Notes: generated by a model not told the origin, from the sequence alone. DNA of 64,000 bases from an uncultured Eubacteriales bacterium (GCA_949285555.1 CASDYG010000004.1:1-64000); one strand, 5' to 3'; shown: positions 46,482 to 56,800, counted from the first letter of the stretch. A program made the numbers and translations.

Positions 46482-47384
46482 CTAATCTCTAAGCTGACTT
46501 GCGATTTCCTCTTCAGTATATTTTCTACCAAAACGGTCTACCGAACAGTCCCTTGATATGAAACGTCTAGTCTCTTCCTTTTCCATCTCCTGTTCTTTTC
46601 TATCTTGTCCCGATATTTCAGCAATAGTTCGCAGAAGTTCTTCCTCATCCATCTGCCTTGCCGTATTTATTTTGTGTAGTGTTACAAGACCAAGATCTTC
46701 GGTTTCATATTCTCTGTTTTGCACCTGTGATTCATTTGGTGCTTTGTCATTACAACATTCACTATCCTGCTTTTCATATTCTCGGTGGCTCTTTGCTACT
46801 GCCGTAGATTCTAATCTGACTTTACTATCTCTATTTTCATTGTAGCTTTCAACCGGTTTTTCAATTTTTTCTGCTCCAAGAATAATATATGTTTTATTAC
46901 CACGCCCATCTATTATGCGATGCTCATATTTGCTACCTTCAGAAAAATCGTCATATTCTCTCTGGGGCTTAAATTTATTGTTCGTAATTACGCCTGTAGC
47001 CTTATTTTCATCAATTCTATCATCTTTTCCAAGGCTATTTTCTGCTACGGTAGCCTGCCTGTCCATTTCCTGATTCACTCGATCATTTAGCAGCCGCACT
47101 CCCTCTTCAACCTGCTCTAGCTGTCGCTCTCTTTTTCTCAGGGATGATCTCCAAGGTTTTATATGCTTATCCTTAGCTTCTTCATATTCATTCTCATCCA
47201 TTTTTTCACAGATTGATTTTAAGGTCTGACTGATGTCCTCCACAGATTTGCTTTCTCTTAAAAAAGCTCTGTAAACCCTTACAAATACGTATATTCCCAC
47301 CAAAATAAGAATGCCGATTACAATCCACTGTATGGCAACCTGATGCTCAACTATAAACTTTCCTATCTGCCCAAAAACATTCAT
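46482..47384 (-). CDS. Unknown single-span membrane protein with charged cytoplasmic tail
   Basis: 300 residues from the ATG at 47384. One membrane segment (IQWIVIGILILVGIYVFV, residues 18-38) near the N-terminus, then a coiled-coil-prone charged region (RKRERQLEQVEEGVRLLNDR, about 80-100) and a disordered polar tail ending SVDRFGRKYTEEEIASQLRD. No known domain. A longer frame to 47450 is open, but the promoter lies inside it. First gene of the likely operon with the zinc-ribbon protein and UPF0182, so it may belong to the same envelope assembly. Confidence 0.75.
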   Translation of the reverse strand: MNVFGQIGKFIVEHQVAIQWIVIGILILVGIYVFVRVYRAFLRESKSVEDISQTLKSICEKMDENEYEEAKDKHIKPWRSSLRKRERQLEQVEEGVRLLNDRVNQEMDRQATVAENSLGKDDRIDENKATGVITNNKFKPQREYDDFSEGSKYEHRIIDGRGNKTYIILGAEKIEKPVESYNENRDSKVRLESTAVAKSHREYEKQDSECCNDKAPNESQVQNREYETEDLGLVTLHKINTARQMDEEELLRTIAEISGQDRKEQEMEKEETRRFISRDCSVDRFGRKYTEEEIASQLRD

Positions 47385-47421
47385 TATAACTGCCTCGCTA
47401 AAAATGGATATATCTTTTAAA

Positions 47422-47450
47422 ATTATACTATATGCCATACTTTTTTTCAA
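47422..47450 (-). promoter_or_regulatory. Promoter of the membrane-protein operon
   Basis: Minus strand TTGAAA (47450-47445), 17-bp spacer, TATAAT (47427-47422). Confidence 0.75.
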
Positions 47451-47481
47451 TTTTTAGTGAAAAAAAGTTGAGTAAAAAACA

Positions 47482-47509
47482 TTGTTTTATCCACCTCATA
47501 TGCTAAAAT
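47482..47509 (+). promoter_or_regulatory. Promoter of the nuclease gene
   Basis: TTGTTT (47482-47487), 16-bp spacer, TAAAAT (47504-47509) preceded by TGC, an extended -10. Divergent from the membrane-protein operon promoter, 32 bp away. Confidence 0.6.
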
Positions 47510-47531
47510 ATCCAAGGAGGTAAATTGAGCA

Positions 47532-48170
47532 ATGAATCGTCGCAAAAAAAATACAGGCAGCTACTCCAAAAGAAGTTATAATAGGAATTCGGAATTGAAG
47601 CTCTTAGATTTGATTTTAAGACGTTTTGGCTTTAGAATTGTTCCTTTTGTAATTGTAATTATCGCCTTAGCCTTCGGCGGAAAACTCATTGGCTATCCGC
47701 AGCTTTATGATTTGATTTTCCAGCAAGAGACTTCTATTTCTACAGGAGAATATTATGTTTCAAGAGTGGTAGATGGAGATACAATGCTAGTTCGTTATAT
47801 TGATAAAAATGGCAATGAAATAGAAGAAAAGCTCAGACTTATTGGAGTGGATACTCCTGAGTCAGTAAGCCCTGATCCATCTCGCAATACTGACGCTGGC
47901 AAGGATGCCTCATCTTACACCAAGAGCAGATTAGAGCATAAAAAAATAGAGTTAGAATTTGATGCAGGAGAGCGAGATAAGTATGGTCGCCTTCTGGCCT
48001 ATGTATATATTGACGGCAAAATGTACAACGAGGAGCTGTTAGAAAAAGGCTATGCACGCACTATGACAATACCTCCAAATGTGAAATATTCGGATAGATT
48101 CCACGCTATTGAGCAAAAAGCAAAAAGGGATGGGAAAGGCTTTTGGAAAGGAGCTTCACCGTACAGGTAG
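47532..48170 (+). CDS. Membrane-anchored thermonuclease (SNase-like)
   Basis: 212 residues. An N-terminal basic stretch and one hydrophobic segment (IVPFVIVIIALAFGG, about 36-50) act as signal-anchor; residues 75-210 are a staphylococcal-nuclease fold: VVDGDT (calcium-site Asp), LRLIGVDTPE (catalytic Arg), GERDKYGRLLAYVYIDG (second catalytic Arg), GYART and KRDGKGFW. It would degrade DNA or RNA outside the cell or at the membrane. AAGGAGG lies 11 bp before the ATG. Single gene; no clear terminator follows before the island. Confidence 0.93.
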   Translation: MNRRKKNTGSYSKRSYNRNSELKLLDLILRRFGFRIVPFVIVIIALAFGGKLIGYPQLYDLIFQQETSISTGEYYVSRVVDGDTMLVRYIDKNGNEIEEKLRLIGVDTPESVSPDPSRNTDAGKDASSYTKSRLEHKKIELEFDAGERDKYGRLLAYVYIDGKMYNEELLEKGYARTMTIPPNVKYSDRFHAIEQKAKRDGKGFWKGASPYR

Positions 48171-48464
48171 TATGGTTTTACTAGCAAGACTTTAATTGGA
48201 TGATTGTAAAATTAAGCTTTTAATTAAGTTCAACTATAAAGCTTATAGTCTTTCAATCTCATCACCTCATTAAGTTCCTTGCCGTAAATATCCAATCATA
48301 ACGATGTAGTGAAATTCCTTATTGCCGGTTTCGGTAGAAACATATAGGCAATAATACTTTTACCTTGTTGGTGTGCAATTCAATTTTGAAATTTTTGCAA
48401 AACCTCTTGACAAACTTAGTGTCGTGTCAATACATTTTAACGAAATAAATGTCGTATTCACTAA

Positions 48465-48854
48465 AAGGAACTTGATATTGAAGTTTTATACTATCCTTTT
48501 GCCCGTCAGCGTAGAGCATATAAAGTCATAATGTGCAACCGCTTTATGTTTATAAAAGATAATCTGCATCCGGTAATGTAGAAAATCGTTCTTCTGCACG
48601 AACTCGGACACGATACGCTGCACAGAGATGAAGTCACAAAAGCCAGCGGCTTCAAGGAATTTAATATTTTTGATATGCGATATAATCGAATGGAATATGA
48701 AGCAAATATCTTTGTTTCTCAAATTGCCCTCCCTGACTATGAGTTCCTTGATTACTGTGAACGTGGATACGATATGCAACAGATCTCAAGGGCGATGAAC
48801 TCGGACATAAATCCTATAGGACTGAAAGCAGATACACTCCTAATTTCACAATAG
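48465..48854 (+). pseudogene. ImmA/IrrE-type metallopeptidase remnant, broken by an in-frame stop
   Basis: A plus-strand frame reads through a typical ImmA/IrrE domain: KDNLHPVM, then TAG at 48579-48581, then KIVLLHELGHDTLHRDE with the zinc motif HELGH, FNIFDMRYNRMEYEANIF, ending at a stop at 48852. The stop falls where family members carry Lys or Arg, so a single nonsense mutation is the simplest reading. A TAA at 48462 closes the N-terminal side, and no helix-turn-helix partner is visible. Normal role: phage or mobile-element repressor cleavage. The preceding 48171-48464 shows no intact gene. Confidence 0.8.
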
Positions 48855-48928
48855 TATCGGCTCAGACCACAAGAATACAGAAGTAACTTTCTCAAATGAT
48901 ATATTATTAGAACATAAGGGGTATTGCT

Positions 48929-50350
48929 ATGCAATATACTGTTGAAGAATTTTATACAAAGAAAGAGGATCAAACCTACGACCGTAAAAGTGCAAGGAAA
49001 GATCCGAAAGGGTTATCTAATCACATCGTTGCCTTTGCCAATGCAGACGGCGGTACACTCGTCATCGGCATCGAAGATGACTTTACCGTAACCGGAATTG
49101 ACGGCTATCAAAATAATGTCAATGACATTTTGAGAGTTCCGTTTAATTACTGCAAGCCTTCAATCCGAGTGATGACAGAAACCGTTGAATGTGTTGATAA
49201 AGACGGAAAGCCTAATCATCTGCTTGTGATTACCATTCCGCAAAGCTCGGAATTACACGCTAATCAACAGGATGATGTTTACTACCGTATGGGAGATAAA
49301 TCGAAAAAGCTCAACTTCGATGAACGTTTGCAGCTTATGTATGCCAAAGGCTCTCGTTATTATGAAGACGAACCTGTTTTTCGGTCAACATTAGACGATA
49401 TCGATATGGATTTTGTTGCTGAATACTGCAAAAAGATTGGTTACGGAAAATCCGCTGAAGAATACATCCGTCAAAACAATGATTACATTGTTCAGCACGA
49501 TGGCAGGGAAGAAATGAGTGGTGCAGCTCTACTTCTTTTCGGTAAGAACCCTCAAAGATTTTTCCAAAGAGCAAGAGTCCGTTTTATCCGCTATGACGGC
49601 ATAGAAGCAAAAGTCGGCACGGAAATGAATGTCATTAAAGATATTGTTTTCGATGGTCGTATTCTCGATGTTGTCCGTCAGTCTTTGAATTTTGTTCGTG
49701 GCCAGATTAAAGAGCGTACACGGCTTGGTAATGACGGTCGCTTTGTAACCATACCTGAATATCCTGAGTTTGCTTGGAAGGAAATCATCATCAATGCCGT
49801 TGCCCATCGTGATTACAGTATCAAAGGCACGGATATTCAAATTAAAATGTTCGATGACCGTATTAGTGTTGAAAGTCCGGGTGTGTTGCCGGGTATTGTT
49901 CGATTGAACAATCTCCGCACTGTACACTTCTCCCGCAATCCTAAGATTGCCGAGTTTCTACATCAGTATGAGTATGTAAAAGAGTTCGGTGAGGGTGTCG
50001 ACCGTATGTTTAAGGAAATGGAAGATGCCGGACTTCCTGCTCCTGAATACACTGACAATACCTTTATGCTCAATGTGACAATCCGAAATGGCAAAATAAA
50101 TGGCGAATTAAATGGCGATAATGGCGAGATAAATGGCGAATTAAATCATGCTCTGCTTTACCTGAATAAGAGTGAATTGGCAGTCTATCATCTCATTAAA
50201 GAAGCTCCGCAAAGTTCTCGTCAAAAAATGGCAGAGAAGATTGGTATATCTCCAAGAACTATTGACAGAGTCATTCAATCCTTAGTTAAGAAAGACTTAA
50301 TTAAAAGAGAAGGCTCAAAGAAAACTGGATATTGGAAAATCAACAGATAA
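48929..50350 (+). CDS. AlbA_2 (Schlafen-like) / HATPase transcriptional-regulator-type protein
   Basis: 473 residues. Residues 1-140 are an AlbA_2 domain (VAFANADGGTLVIGIEDD); residues 280-400 a RecG-type HATPase_c_4 fold (EIIINAVAHRDYSIKGTDI, FDDRISVESPG, EFGEGVDRMFKEM); a low-complexity linker with GKINGELNGDNGEINGELN; then a winged HTH (about 420-473: SRQKMAEKIGISPRTIDRV). Members are annotated as ATP-binding or DNA-binding regulators and are common in mobile and defence regions. Its base and codon use looks more GC-rich and CGT-rich than its neighbours, and it sits next to a broken ImmA gene, suggesting transfer. GGGG lies about 9 bp before the ATG; the ribosome site is modest. Confidence 0.88.
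   Translation: MQYTVEEFYTKKEDQTYDRKSARKDPKGLSNHIVAFANADGGTLVIGIEDDFTVTGIDGYQNNVNDILRVPFNYCKPSIRVMTETVECVDKDGKPNHLLVITIPQSSELHANQQDDVYYRMGDKSKKLNFDERLQLMYAKGSRYYEDEPVFRSTLDDIDMDFVAEYCKKIGYGKSAEEYIRQNNDYIVQHDGREEMSGAALLLFGKNPQRFFQRARVRFIRYDGIEAKVGTEMNVIKDIVFDGRILDVVRQSLNFVRGQIKERTRLGNDGRFVTIPEYPEFAWKEIIINAVAHRDYSIKGTDIQIKMFDDRISVESPGVLPGIVRLNNLRTVHFSRNPKIAEFLHQYEYVKEFGEGVDRMFKEMEDAGLPAPEYTDNTFMLNVTIRNGKINGELNGDNGEINGELNHALLYLNKSELAVYHLIKEAPQSSRQKMAEKIGISPRTIDRVIQSLVKKDLIKREGSKKTGYWKINR
50099..50148 (+). repeat. Short direct repeats coding a GELNG-type linker
   Basis: AAATGGCGAATTAAATGGCG recurs with small changes several times between 50099 and 50148, giving the INGELNG protein repeat. Repeat number could change by slippage and alter the linker between HATPase and winged HTH. 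Confidence 0.8.
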
Positions 50351-50355
50351 GATTA

Positions 50356-50396
50356 AGACCGTCTACTCCAAAAACAAGCAGACGGTCTTTTATTTA
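50356..50396 (+). terminator. Terminator of the AlbA_2 gene
   Basis: AGACCGTCT and AGACGGTCT pair around a 15-nt loop, followed by TTTATTTA. Confidence 0.85.
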
Positions 50397-50540
50397 CTTA
50401 AACAATTCTATCAGGCTAAATGATATCTTATGATAAACCTTGTTGTATGCAGCATTTTTAGGATTTTTCATCCCTCCCGTTCCTTTACAATCCCTACCTT
50501 GCTATTATTATATAAGGATGAATGTGTTTACTAAAATGTG

Positions 50541-50579
50541 AAAAAAATAAGGCTCTAACCGATTAAGGTTAAGCCTTAT
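50541..50579 (-). terminator. Terminator of the lysS transcript
   Basis: On the minus strand AAGGCTTAACC and GGTTAGAGCCTT pair, followed by ATTTTTTTC. About 150 bp beyond the lysS stop. The remainder of 50397-50729 is AT-rich and shows no gene. Confidence 0.8.
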
Positions 50580-50729
50580 AATGAAAACCTTTTTATCGTA
50601 TACGACAGTGCTTTTTTGTAGGATTCAAGAGGTGTTGAAAAATTCATTTGTCGTAATTCCCAACTTTGAGCTGTTTTTTGAATTAACAGCACACCACAAA
50701 CACTGTCAAAACCTGATTCTTGTGGATTT

Positions 50730-52274
50730 TTAGTCCGCGAGAGGTTTCATTGTCGGGAACAACATTACGTCTCTTATGCTTGGTGAATCTGTTATAAGCA
50801 TAATTACTCTGTCTATTCCTACTCCTAAGCCTCCAGTCGGTGGAAGTCCCACCTCTAAAGCATTTACAAAGTCCATATCCATTGGATGTGCTTCATCATC
50901 TGTGCCTGCATCCAGCTGTGCCTGCTGCTCTGTAAATCTTTCAAACTGATCAATTGGGTCATTTAATTCAGAGAATGCGTTAGCAATTTCCCAGCCATTA
51001 ATATATGCCTCAAATCTCCTTGTGATTCTAGGATCCTTGGAATCTCTTTTGGCCAGTGGAGAAATTTCAACAGGGTGTCCTACTACAAAGATAGGGCCGT
51101 CCAAATATCCTGGTACATCCTCACAATATTCTTCAAACATCTCGGCTATAAGCTTACCTCTGCTCATATCCTTTGCGGCTTCAGCATCAAATCCGTATTC
51201 AACAGCTGCTTTTCTTGCCTCCTCGTCACTATCAATGGTAGTAAAATCAACGCCTGTTATTTCTTTTACTGCATCGGCCATATTCAATCTTCTCCAAGGA
51301 GGAGTAACATCAAATTCCTTGCCTTGATACTTGATGATAGGGGTACCATTAACTGCCATTGCAGCTTTATAAACAAGCTGCTCTGTGACCTCCATCACAT
51401 CATCCATATCGCCATATGCCATATAGCATTCCATAGAGGTAAACTCAGGATTATGGTTTCTATCCATTCCCTCATTTCTGAACATCTTGCCCATTTCATA
51501 CACCCTGTCCAGGCCACCTACAATGAGTCTCTTTAAAAAGAGCTCATTGGAAATACGAAGCTTCATATCCATGTTGAGTGTATTATGGTGAGTATCAAAA
51601 GGTCTGGCATTTGCTCCACCAGCAATGGTAGTCAGTATCGGAGTGTCTACCTCAAGGTATCCATAATCCTCTTCAAGCACTCTTCTGATTTCTTTTATAA
51701 TAGTAGCTCTCTTGTAGAATGTCTCTCTGACTTCAGGATTCACTATGAGATCCACATATCTTTGTCTATATCTAAGGTCTTGATCCTTTAAGCCATGGAA
51801 TTTGTTTGGGAGAACCTGAAGCGATTTTGATAATAAAACCAGTTCCTGAGCGCGTATGGAAATTTCACCATGCTTAGTTCTAAAAACACTACCCTTTACA
51901 CCAACAATATCACCTATATCATAGGTTTTGAACCATGTATATTCTTCCTCTCCTATTTCATCTTTTCTGACATAGCACTGAATTCTTCCTTGCTTATCCT
52001 GAATGTCGATGAAGGAAGCCTTACCCATCTGTCTAAATGCCATGATTCTTCCGGCACACGATACCTCTTCATCCTCCATGGCATCAAAGTTCTCTTTAAT
52101 ATCCTGACTATGAGCTGTAACATCCCATTTCTCCTGCAAGAATGGATTTCTTCCAGCTTCTTGTAGCTTCTTTAGCTTTTCTCTTCGAATTACTCTTTGC
52201 TCTGTGAGCTGTTCTTCAGTGATTTCTTGCTCCTGCTCTGATACAGCATTACTGTTTACTCTAGTGTCATCCAT
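50730..52274 (-). CDS. lysS: Lysyl-tRNA synthetase, class II
   Basis: 514 residues from the ATG at 52274 (GGAG 6 bp upstream). Charges tRNA-Lys with lysine. An N-terminal OB-fold anticodon-binding domain (about 60-160: GRIMAFRQMGKASFIDIQD) and a class II catalytic core: motif 2 FRNEGMDRNHNPEFTSMECY and motif 3 GLGVGIDRVIMLITDS. The first 45 residues are a disordered Glu-rich extension. It follows greA by 55 bp in the common greA-lysS order of Firmicutes. Confidence 0.98.
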   Translation of the reverse strand: MDDTRVNSNAVSEQEQEITEEQLTEQRVIRREKLKKLQEAGRNPFLQEKWDVTAHSQDIKENFDAMEDEEVSCAGRIMAFRQMGKASFIDIQDKQGRIQCYVRKDEIGEEEYTWFKTYDIGDIVGVKGSVFRTKHGEISIRAQELVLLSKSLQVLPNKFHGLKDQDLRYRQRYVDLIVNPEVRETFYKRATIIKEIRRVLEEDYGYLEVDTPILTTIAGGANARPFDTHHNTLNMDMKLRISNELFLKRLIVGGLDRVYEMGKMFRNEGMDRNHNPEFTSMECYMAYGDMDDVMEVTEQLVYKAAMAVNGTPIIKYQGKEFDVTPPWRRLNMADAVKEITGVDFTTIDSDEEARKAAVEYGFDAEAAKDMSRGKLIAEMFEEYCEDVPGYLDGPIFVVGHPVEISPLAKRDSKDPRITRRFEAYINGWEIANAFSELNDPIDQFERFTEQQAQLDAGTDDEAHPMDMDFVNALEVGLPPTGGLGVGIDRVIMLITDSPSIRDVMLFPTMKPLAD

Positions 52275-52329
52275 TGTCCTCTCCAGTCTAACTTGCACAT
52301 TCTATAATCTGTTAATCCTTCGTGCCTAT

Positions 52330-52809
52330 CTATTTGCTTATTTTCTGAATTTTATAGGTAGTTACACCATCTGGTGTATTCACTTCTGCAGTTTGACCCT
52401 TTTTCTTGCCCAACAGCGCCTGACCAACGGGTGATTCATTTGAAATTTTTGGAGGCTCTGCAAATGGATCAGCCTGCGTAGCACCCACTATTTCAAATTC
52501 CACTACCTCTTTTGTAGCCATGTCCTTTAGCTTTACCTTCAGCCCGAGGTTCACCACATCTTCAGAGATTTCATCCTCCTTGACGATTTTGGCATTACGA
52601 ATCATATTTTCAAGCTTGTAGATTCTGTTTTCAAGCTCTGCCTGTTCGTCCTTCGCAGCATCATACTCGGTGTTTTCAGAAAGGTCACCATAGGAAATAG
52701 CCTCCTTTAATCTTTCAGAAACTTCCTTTCTTTTAACTGCTGCAAGCTCGTCTCTTTCAGCAACAATCTTATCATACCCTTCCTGGGTTAACAGTATTTC
52801 TTCAGCCAT
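52330..52809 (-). CDS. greA: Transcription elongation factor GreA
   Basis: 159 residues, normal. An N-terminal antiparallel coiled coil (about 12-75, with GDLSENTEYDAAKDEQ at the tip, whose acidic residues enter the polymerase channel) and a C-terminal FKBP-like domain (SPVGQALLGKKKGQTAEV). Rescues backtracked RNA polymerase. AAAGGAGTATCAA precedes the ATG. Upstream of lysS in the same direction. Confidence 0.98.
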   Translation of the reverse strand: MAEEILLTQEGYDKIVAERDELAAVKRKEVSERLKEAISYGDLSENTEYDAAKDEQAELENRIYKLENMIRNAKIVKEDEISEDVVNLGLKVKLKDMATKEVVEFEIVGATQADPFAEPPKISNESPVGQALLGKKKGQTAEVNTPDGVTTYKIQKISK

Positions 52810-53028
52810 TTGATACTCCTTTTATCTCTTATATCTATTTATCCTAAAGTCACAACAACATAGCCTTAATTACTCCTATTAAAGCTATGTATTTGTACTA
52901 TTTAATTACCAGCCTAATAAATCAGAATTGCATTCTTTTTGTACCTACAATCTAGAAGCTCTAAAGTTTACTAATATCATCCACAGATTAGAAAAACCGT
53001 CTCCGCTTCAGCCATCTCAGCATAGGTA

Positions 53029-53739
53029 CTATGCAATTTCTAGTGCAATTTCCATCATCTGAGTGAAGGATAGCTGTCTTTCCTCAGCGCTAAGGCCCTC
53101 TCCTGTAAGAGGCTTATCTGAAATAGTGCATATGCAAAGAGCATTCTTTCCTGCCCTTATAGCTTCCATATACAGGGCTGCGGCTTCCATTTCCACAGCA
53201 AGTACACCCATCTCCTTCCACTTTAACAAGGCTCCTGAAGGATCATAAAAAGCATCAGAAGAATAGATATTTCCTACCTTAGGTTCAATTCCCAGCTTTA
53301 TGGCAGCTTCTTCAGCAGCCTTAAGCAGCTTATATGATGCAATAGGCGCAAACGTTCCAGGAAGACCAAACTGATTTGCAAATGAAGAATTTGTGCATGC
53401 TCCCATACCAAACACTACATCCCTCACCTGTAGATCATCGTGGATCGCTCCTGCAGAGCCTATCCTTATAATATTCTCAACATCGTAAAAGTTAAAAAGC
53501 TCGTGACTGTAAATTCCAATGGATGGCATTCCCATTCCTGATGCCATAACCGAAACTTTTTTACCCTTATATGTGCCTGTATAGCCCTGTACTCCTCGCA
53601 CATTATTTACAAGTACCGGATTTTCTAAGAATGTCTCCGCAATAAACTTGGCCCTAAGTGGATCACCGGGCATCAAAACCGTCTTTGCAAAATCCCCCTT
53701 TTTTGCAGTAATATGAGGGGTAGGAATATTATTTGACAT
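53029..53739 (-). CDS. deoD: Purine nucleoside phosphorylase, DeoD type
   Basis: 236 residues. Splits purine (deoxy)nucleosides with phosphate to base and ribose-1-phosphate for salvage. Motifs: MPGDPLRAKFIAETF (phosphate site), GMGMPSIGIYSHEL, IRIGSAGAI and VEMEAAALY, the nucleoside-binding signature. The catalytic Asp is in TISDKPLTGE near residue 205. GGAGGAGCGT precedes the ATG. It follows the tRNA-Thr gene on the same strand. Confidence 0.98.
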   Translation of the reverse strand: MSNNIPTPHITAKKGDFAKTVLMPGDPLRAKFIAETFLENPVLVNNVRGVQGYTGTYKGKKVSVMASGMGMPSIGIYSHELFNFYDVENIIRIGSAGAIHDDLQVRDVVFGMGACTNSSFANQFGLPGTFAPIASYKLLKAAEEAAIKLGIEPKVGNIYSSDAFYDPSGALLKWKEMGVLAVEMEAAALYMEAIRAGKNALCICTISDKPLTGEGLSAEERQLSFTQMMEIALEIA

Positions 53740-53767
53740 ACGCTCCTCCGAGTTAATATATTCAAAC

Positions 53768-53843
53768 TGGAGCTTCCGAAGGGGCTCGAACCCTTGACCT
53801 GCTCGTTACGAATGAGCTGCTCTGCCAGCTGAGCTACGGAAGC
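53768..53843 (-). tRNA. tRNA-Thr (CGT anticodon)
   Basis: 76 nt including an encoded CCA. Acceptor stem GCTTCCG/CGGAAGC is perfect; D-stem GCTC/GAGC; anticodon loop TTCGTAA; T-arm AAGGG-TTCGAGC-CCCTT. The anticodon CGT reads ACG (Thr). The anticodon stem GCTCA/CGAGC has an A31-C39 mismatch where a U39 would pair. Confidence 0.97.
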
Positions 53844-53893
53844 ATAGGCTATAGCCTGTAATTTTTATATTATAATGCTTTAACGCCTATCGG

Positions 53894-56800
53894 TCAACTT
53901 TTTTTGGCAGGCAGTCTATATCTATCACCCTGCCTAGGATCAAAACGACAAATGTCTGCATAATCACAGTAATCACATGGTTTCTTTTCACCCACCTTAA
54001 GCGGCGATATTCTCGCATCACCCTCACTAATTCCTGTTACTACTGTTTTAAGATTATCCATATTTATCTGAAGTATAGTATTCATTTTTTCCTTGGATAT
54101 AACCTTTATCCCTTTTTCCTTTACTATTCTTTCAGACATCTCATCTGTCATTGCACCATTTACCTCTATAAGTGCAGGACGGCTTTTCCCAAGTGGAGCA
54201 TCATCATTTATTTTTTGCTTTGTATCCTTTAGCTTAATGTATATCATGAGTCCTGGGTTTCCATCAGATTTTGCAACTCCCATATATGTAGCAAGCTGCA
54301 TATTGTATCCACTTATAATCTCATCCTCACTGAAAGCCTCACTGCCAGTTTTATAGTCAATAACACCCATGACTTTAAAGTCTATATTTGCATCAGCCAG
54401 TGTACACTCACTATCATCATGAATGTAAGTATCTAACCTGTCTATTTTCCCCTTTATTTTCACATTTCCATTTATGCTATCTATATTAAGGCCTTCACCT
54501 GATGTGATATTTTCAAATGAAACCTCATATCTGCTTTCATCTATGTTCAGATTCTCTCTGAGCTTTACCATAAAATTTAAGGCGGTAGCACAAATTTCCT
54601 CGATTCTTTTTAGCTTATATCTCGACAGTTCTCCTTCTCGAAATCCAATGGTTTCCTCAGCATAAGCTACAGCTTTTTTATCATCGAGTGTCTGCACAGC
54701 CTGCTCTGCATTTTTCAGGATCTCGCTCCCTACCTCCTTAACTAATTGTGCAAAATACTCTCTGTTATCCTCATCTGAAGAAAGACTATTCCAGCCCCCT
54801 GTATCATCCAGCCTTTTACAGATATTTTCTAATATTTTGTGTGCCATATTACCAATTTCTCTGTTAAGCACATTATACAGTCTCATTTCCTTTGGTCTTA
54901 TAGCTCTGTCTACGAAAAAGGCGAAAGGGCATCGGCTATATTTTTCACCACTACTCATACCGATTCTGATGTCTTCATCCTTGCCTTCATACGACATTGC
55001 TTTTCTGACCAATTTTTCCTGAAGCTTTACAGTACTTCTGTCTAGTACATTGCCTATAGTCTTTATACGATACTCCTTATTTTTTCTAAGAGCTTCCCAT
55101 ACAATCCACCATTCAGGCTTAAGTTTTCCAGTTTTCTTAGCATTAAAAATCGCTCTTGAAAGATGTCTGACAGTACCACTTCCTGCTGATATAAGTGCCA
55201 AAGGATCGTCAGTAGATACCACATCTTGATGCTCAACTATACCAGGGAAAATATTCTTTACCTCTCTAATAAGGGTTGATGGCAATAGGTCCTCTCCATG
55301 TCCGTCTCCCATGCTATAGCTTATCCATATACTTTCATCAGCTCTGGATAAATTTCTGTAAATTCCTATACGCTCTTCCTTTTCCATATCCAGCATTGAT
55401 CTGCCTATCACCTTATGACACGTTATACTGGATATTTCTCTATCAGTAAATATAGATTTACTTAAGCTTTTCTTTGGGATCAGACCATCGTTGGCTCCCA
55501 CAATTACAGTAGCCTTAACACGTCCGCTCCTGGTCCTTTGCATGTTACCAATTAAAAGATCATCAATTGTAGGGGGAAGTACTGCTACCTTCATGTTTGT
55601 AAGTGTTTCTTCAAAAATAAGCGAAAATAATTTTCCGTTAAATGGTTCATGCCCAATAACCTGCGTCATCTTTTCCAGAAGGTCAACAATAAATTTCCAA
55701 ATTGCCCTGCTCTTTCCAATATCATTATCCCCGTCAGATATAGCATTTACACTTTTTGCAAGAAGTTCACGGATTTTAAGTTCATTTTCCAAAAAGTCAT
55801 AAAAGGCCGCTACAAATTCTTGAAAGCTTCTTCCTTTATTTTCTCTAATAATTTCCTTGAGTCTTAACACCGGACTTATCACCGCTAGTCTGGCTTCGTT
55901 TATGTATGATATATCTACATCCTCGTCTAAGGCCCCAACATATGTGAATGGTTTTTCCCACTGCCAGTGTTTAATGCTGTATTGATACACATAATTCTCG
56001 AGCGCCTCCACTTGATTATCATCCAGACTATGAAGCATGCTCTTTAACATATGCATTCGCTCAGCTTCTCTGCCATCTCCTGTAGCCAGCCTAATCATGG
56101 CACTCAAATATATTGTGACAGGTGCGCTGGTTATACTTCTTCGATCATCGACAAATACTGGAATATCATATTCTTCTAGCACTCTCTTTAATAGGGGCAA
56201 CCTTATTTCTTCGTCATTGCATATTACCAAAATATCTCTATACCTAAGCTTTTTATCACGAATTAGATGTATGATGTGAGATGCAGCAGATTCAATCTCG
56301 CTGTATATGTTATTAGCCTTGACGATAGTTATTGGAATGTGTCTAAAGCCTTCATCAGCTACACCCTCAGCATTTAAACTGGAATTACTAACCTTATTTG
56401 ATTCATCAATTATCCTTCCTGTTAGCTCTCCCTTGTTTGCTCCATAATTAGCTTCCAAATACGATAGGCTCTCATTCTTGCTACCATATTTAAATGCTTT
56501 ATCTACATACTCCTCTTTCAGACTCATGGAATATTCTGCAAATGCTTTCTTTATCTTATCTGATGTTTCATAGCTGACTTGAAATAGATTTTTCCTGCGA
56601 TTTTTCTCTCCATATAAAACGATATTTAGTTCACCGCCAAAGTTTTGTAACCTTTTTGCAATTGCTGTGAGAAAATCTATATTACGTGGTGTAAATGTAT
56701 CAAATCCGTATATCCATACATCCTTACCATCAAGTAAAAATGATTCTTTAAGCGCCTCTTGATATAATGTGATTTTATCCTCTACATCAACAATATTTTC

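Noticed and set aside
48200-48265. Minus-strand fragment reading DIYGKELNEVMRLKDYKLYS then stop
   Set aside because: Looks protein-like, but only about 20 codons are open and no family was recognised; too short to call even a pseudogene.
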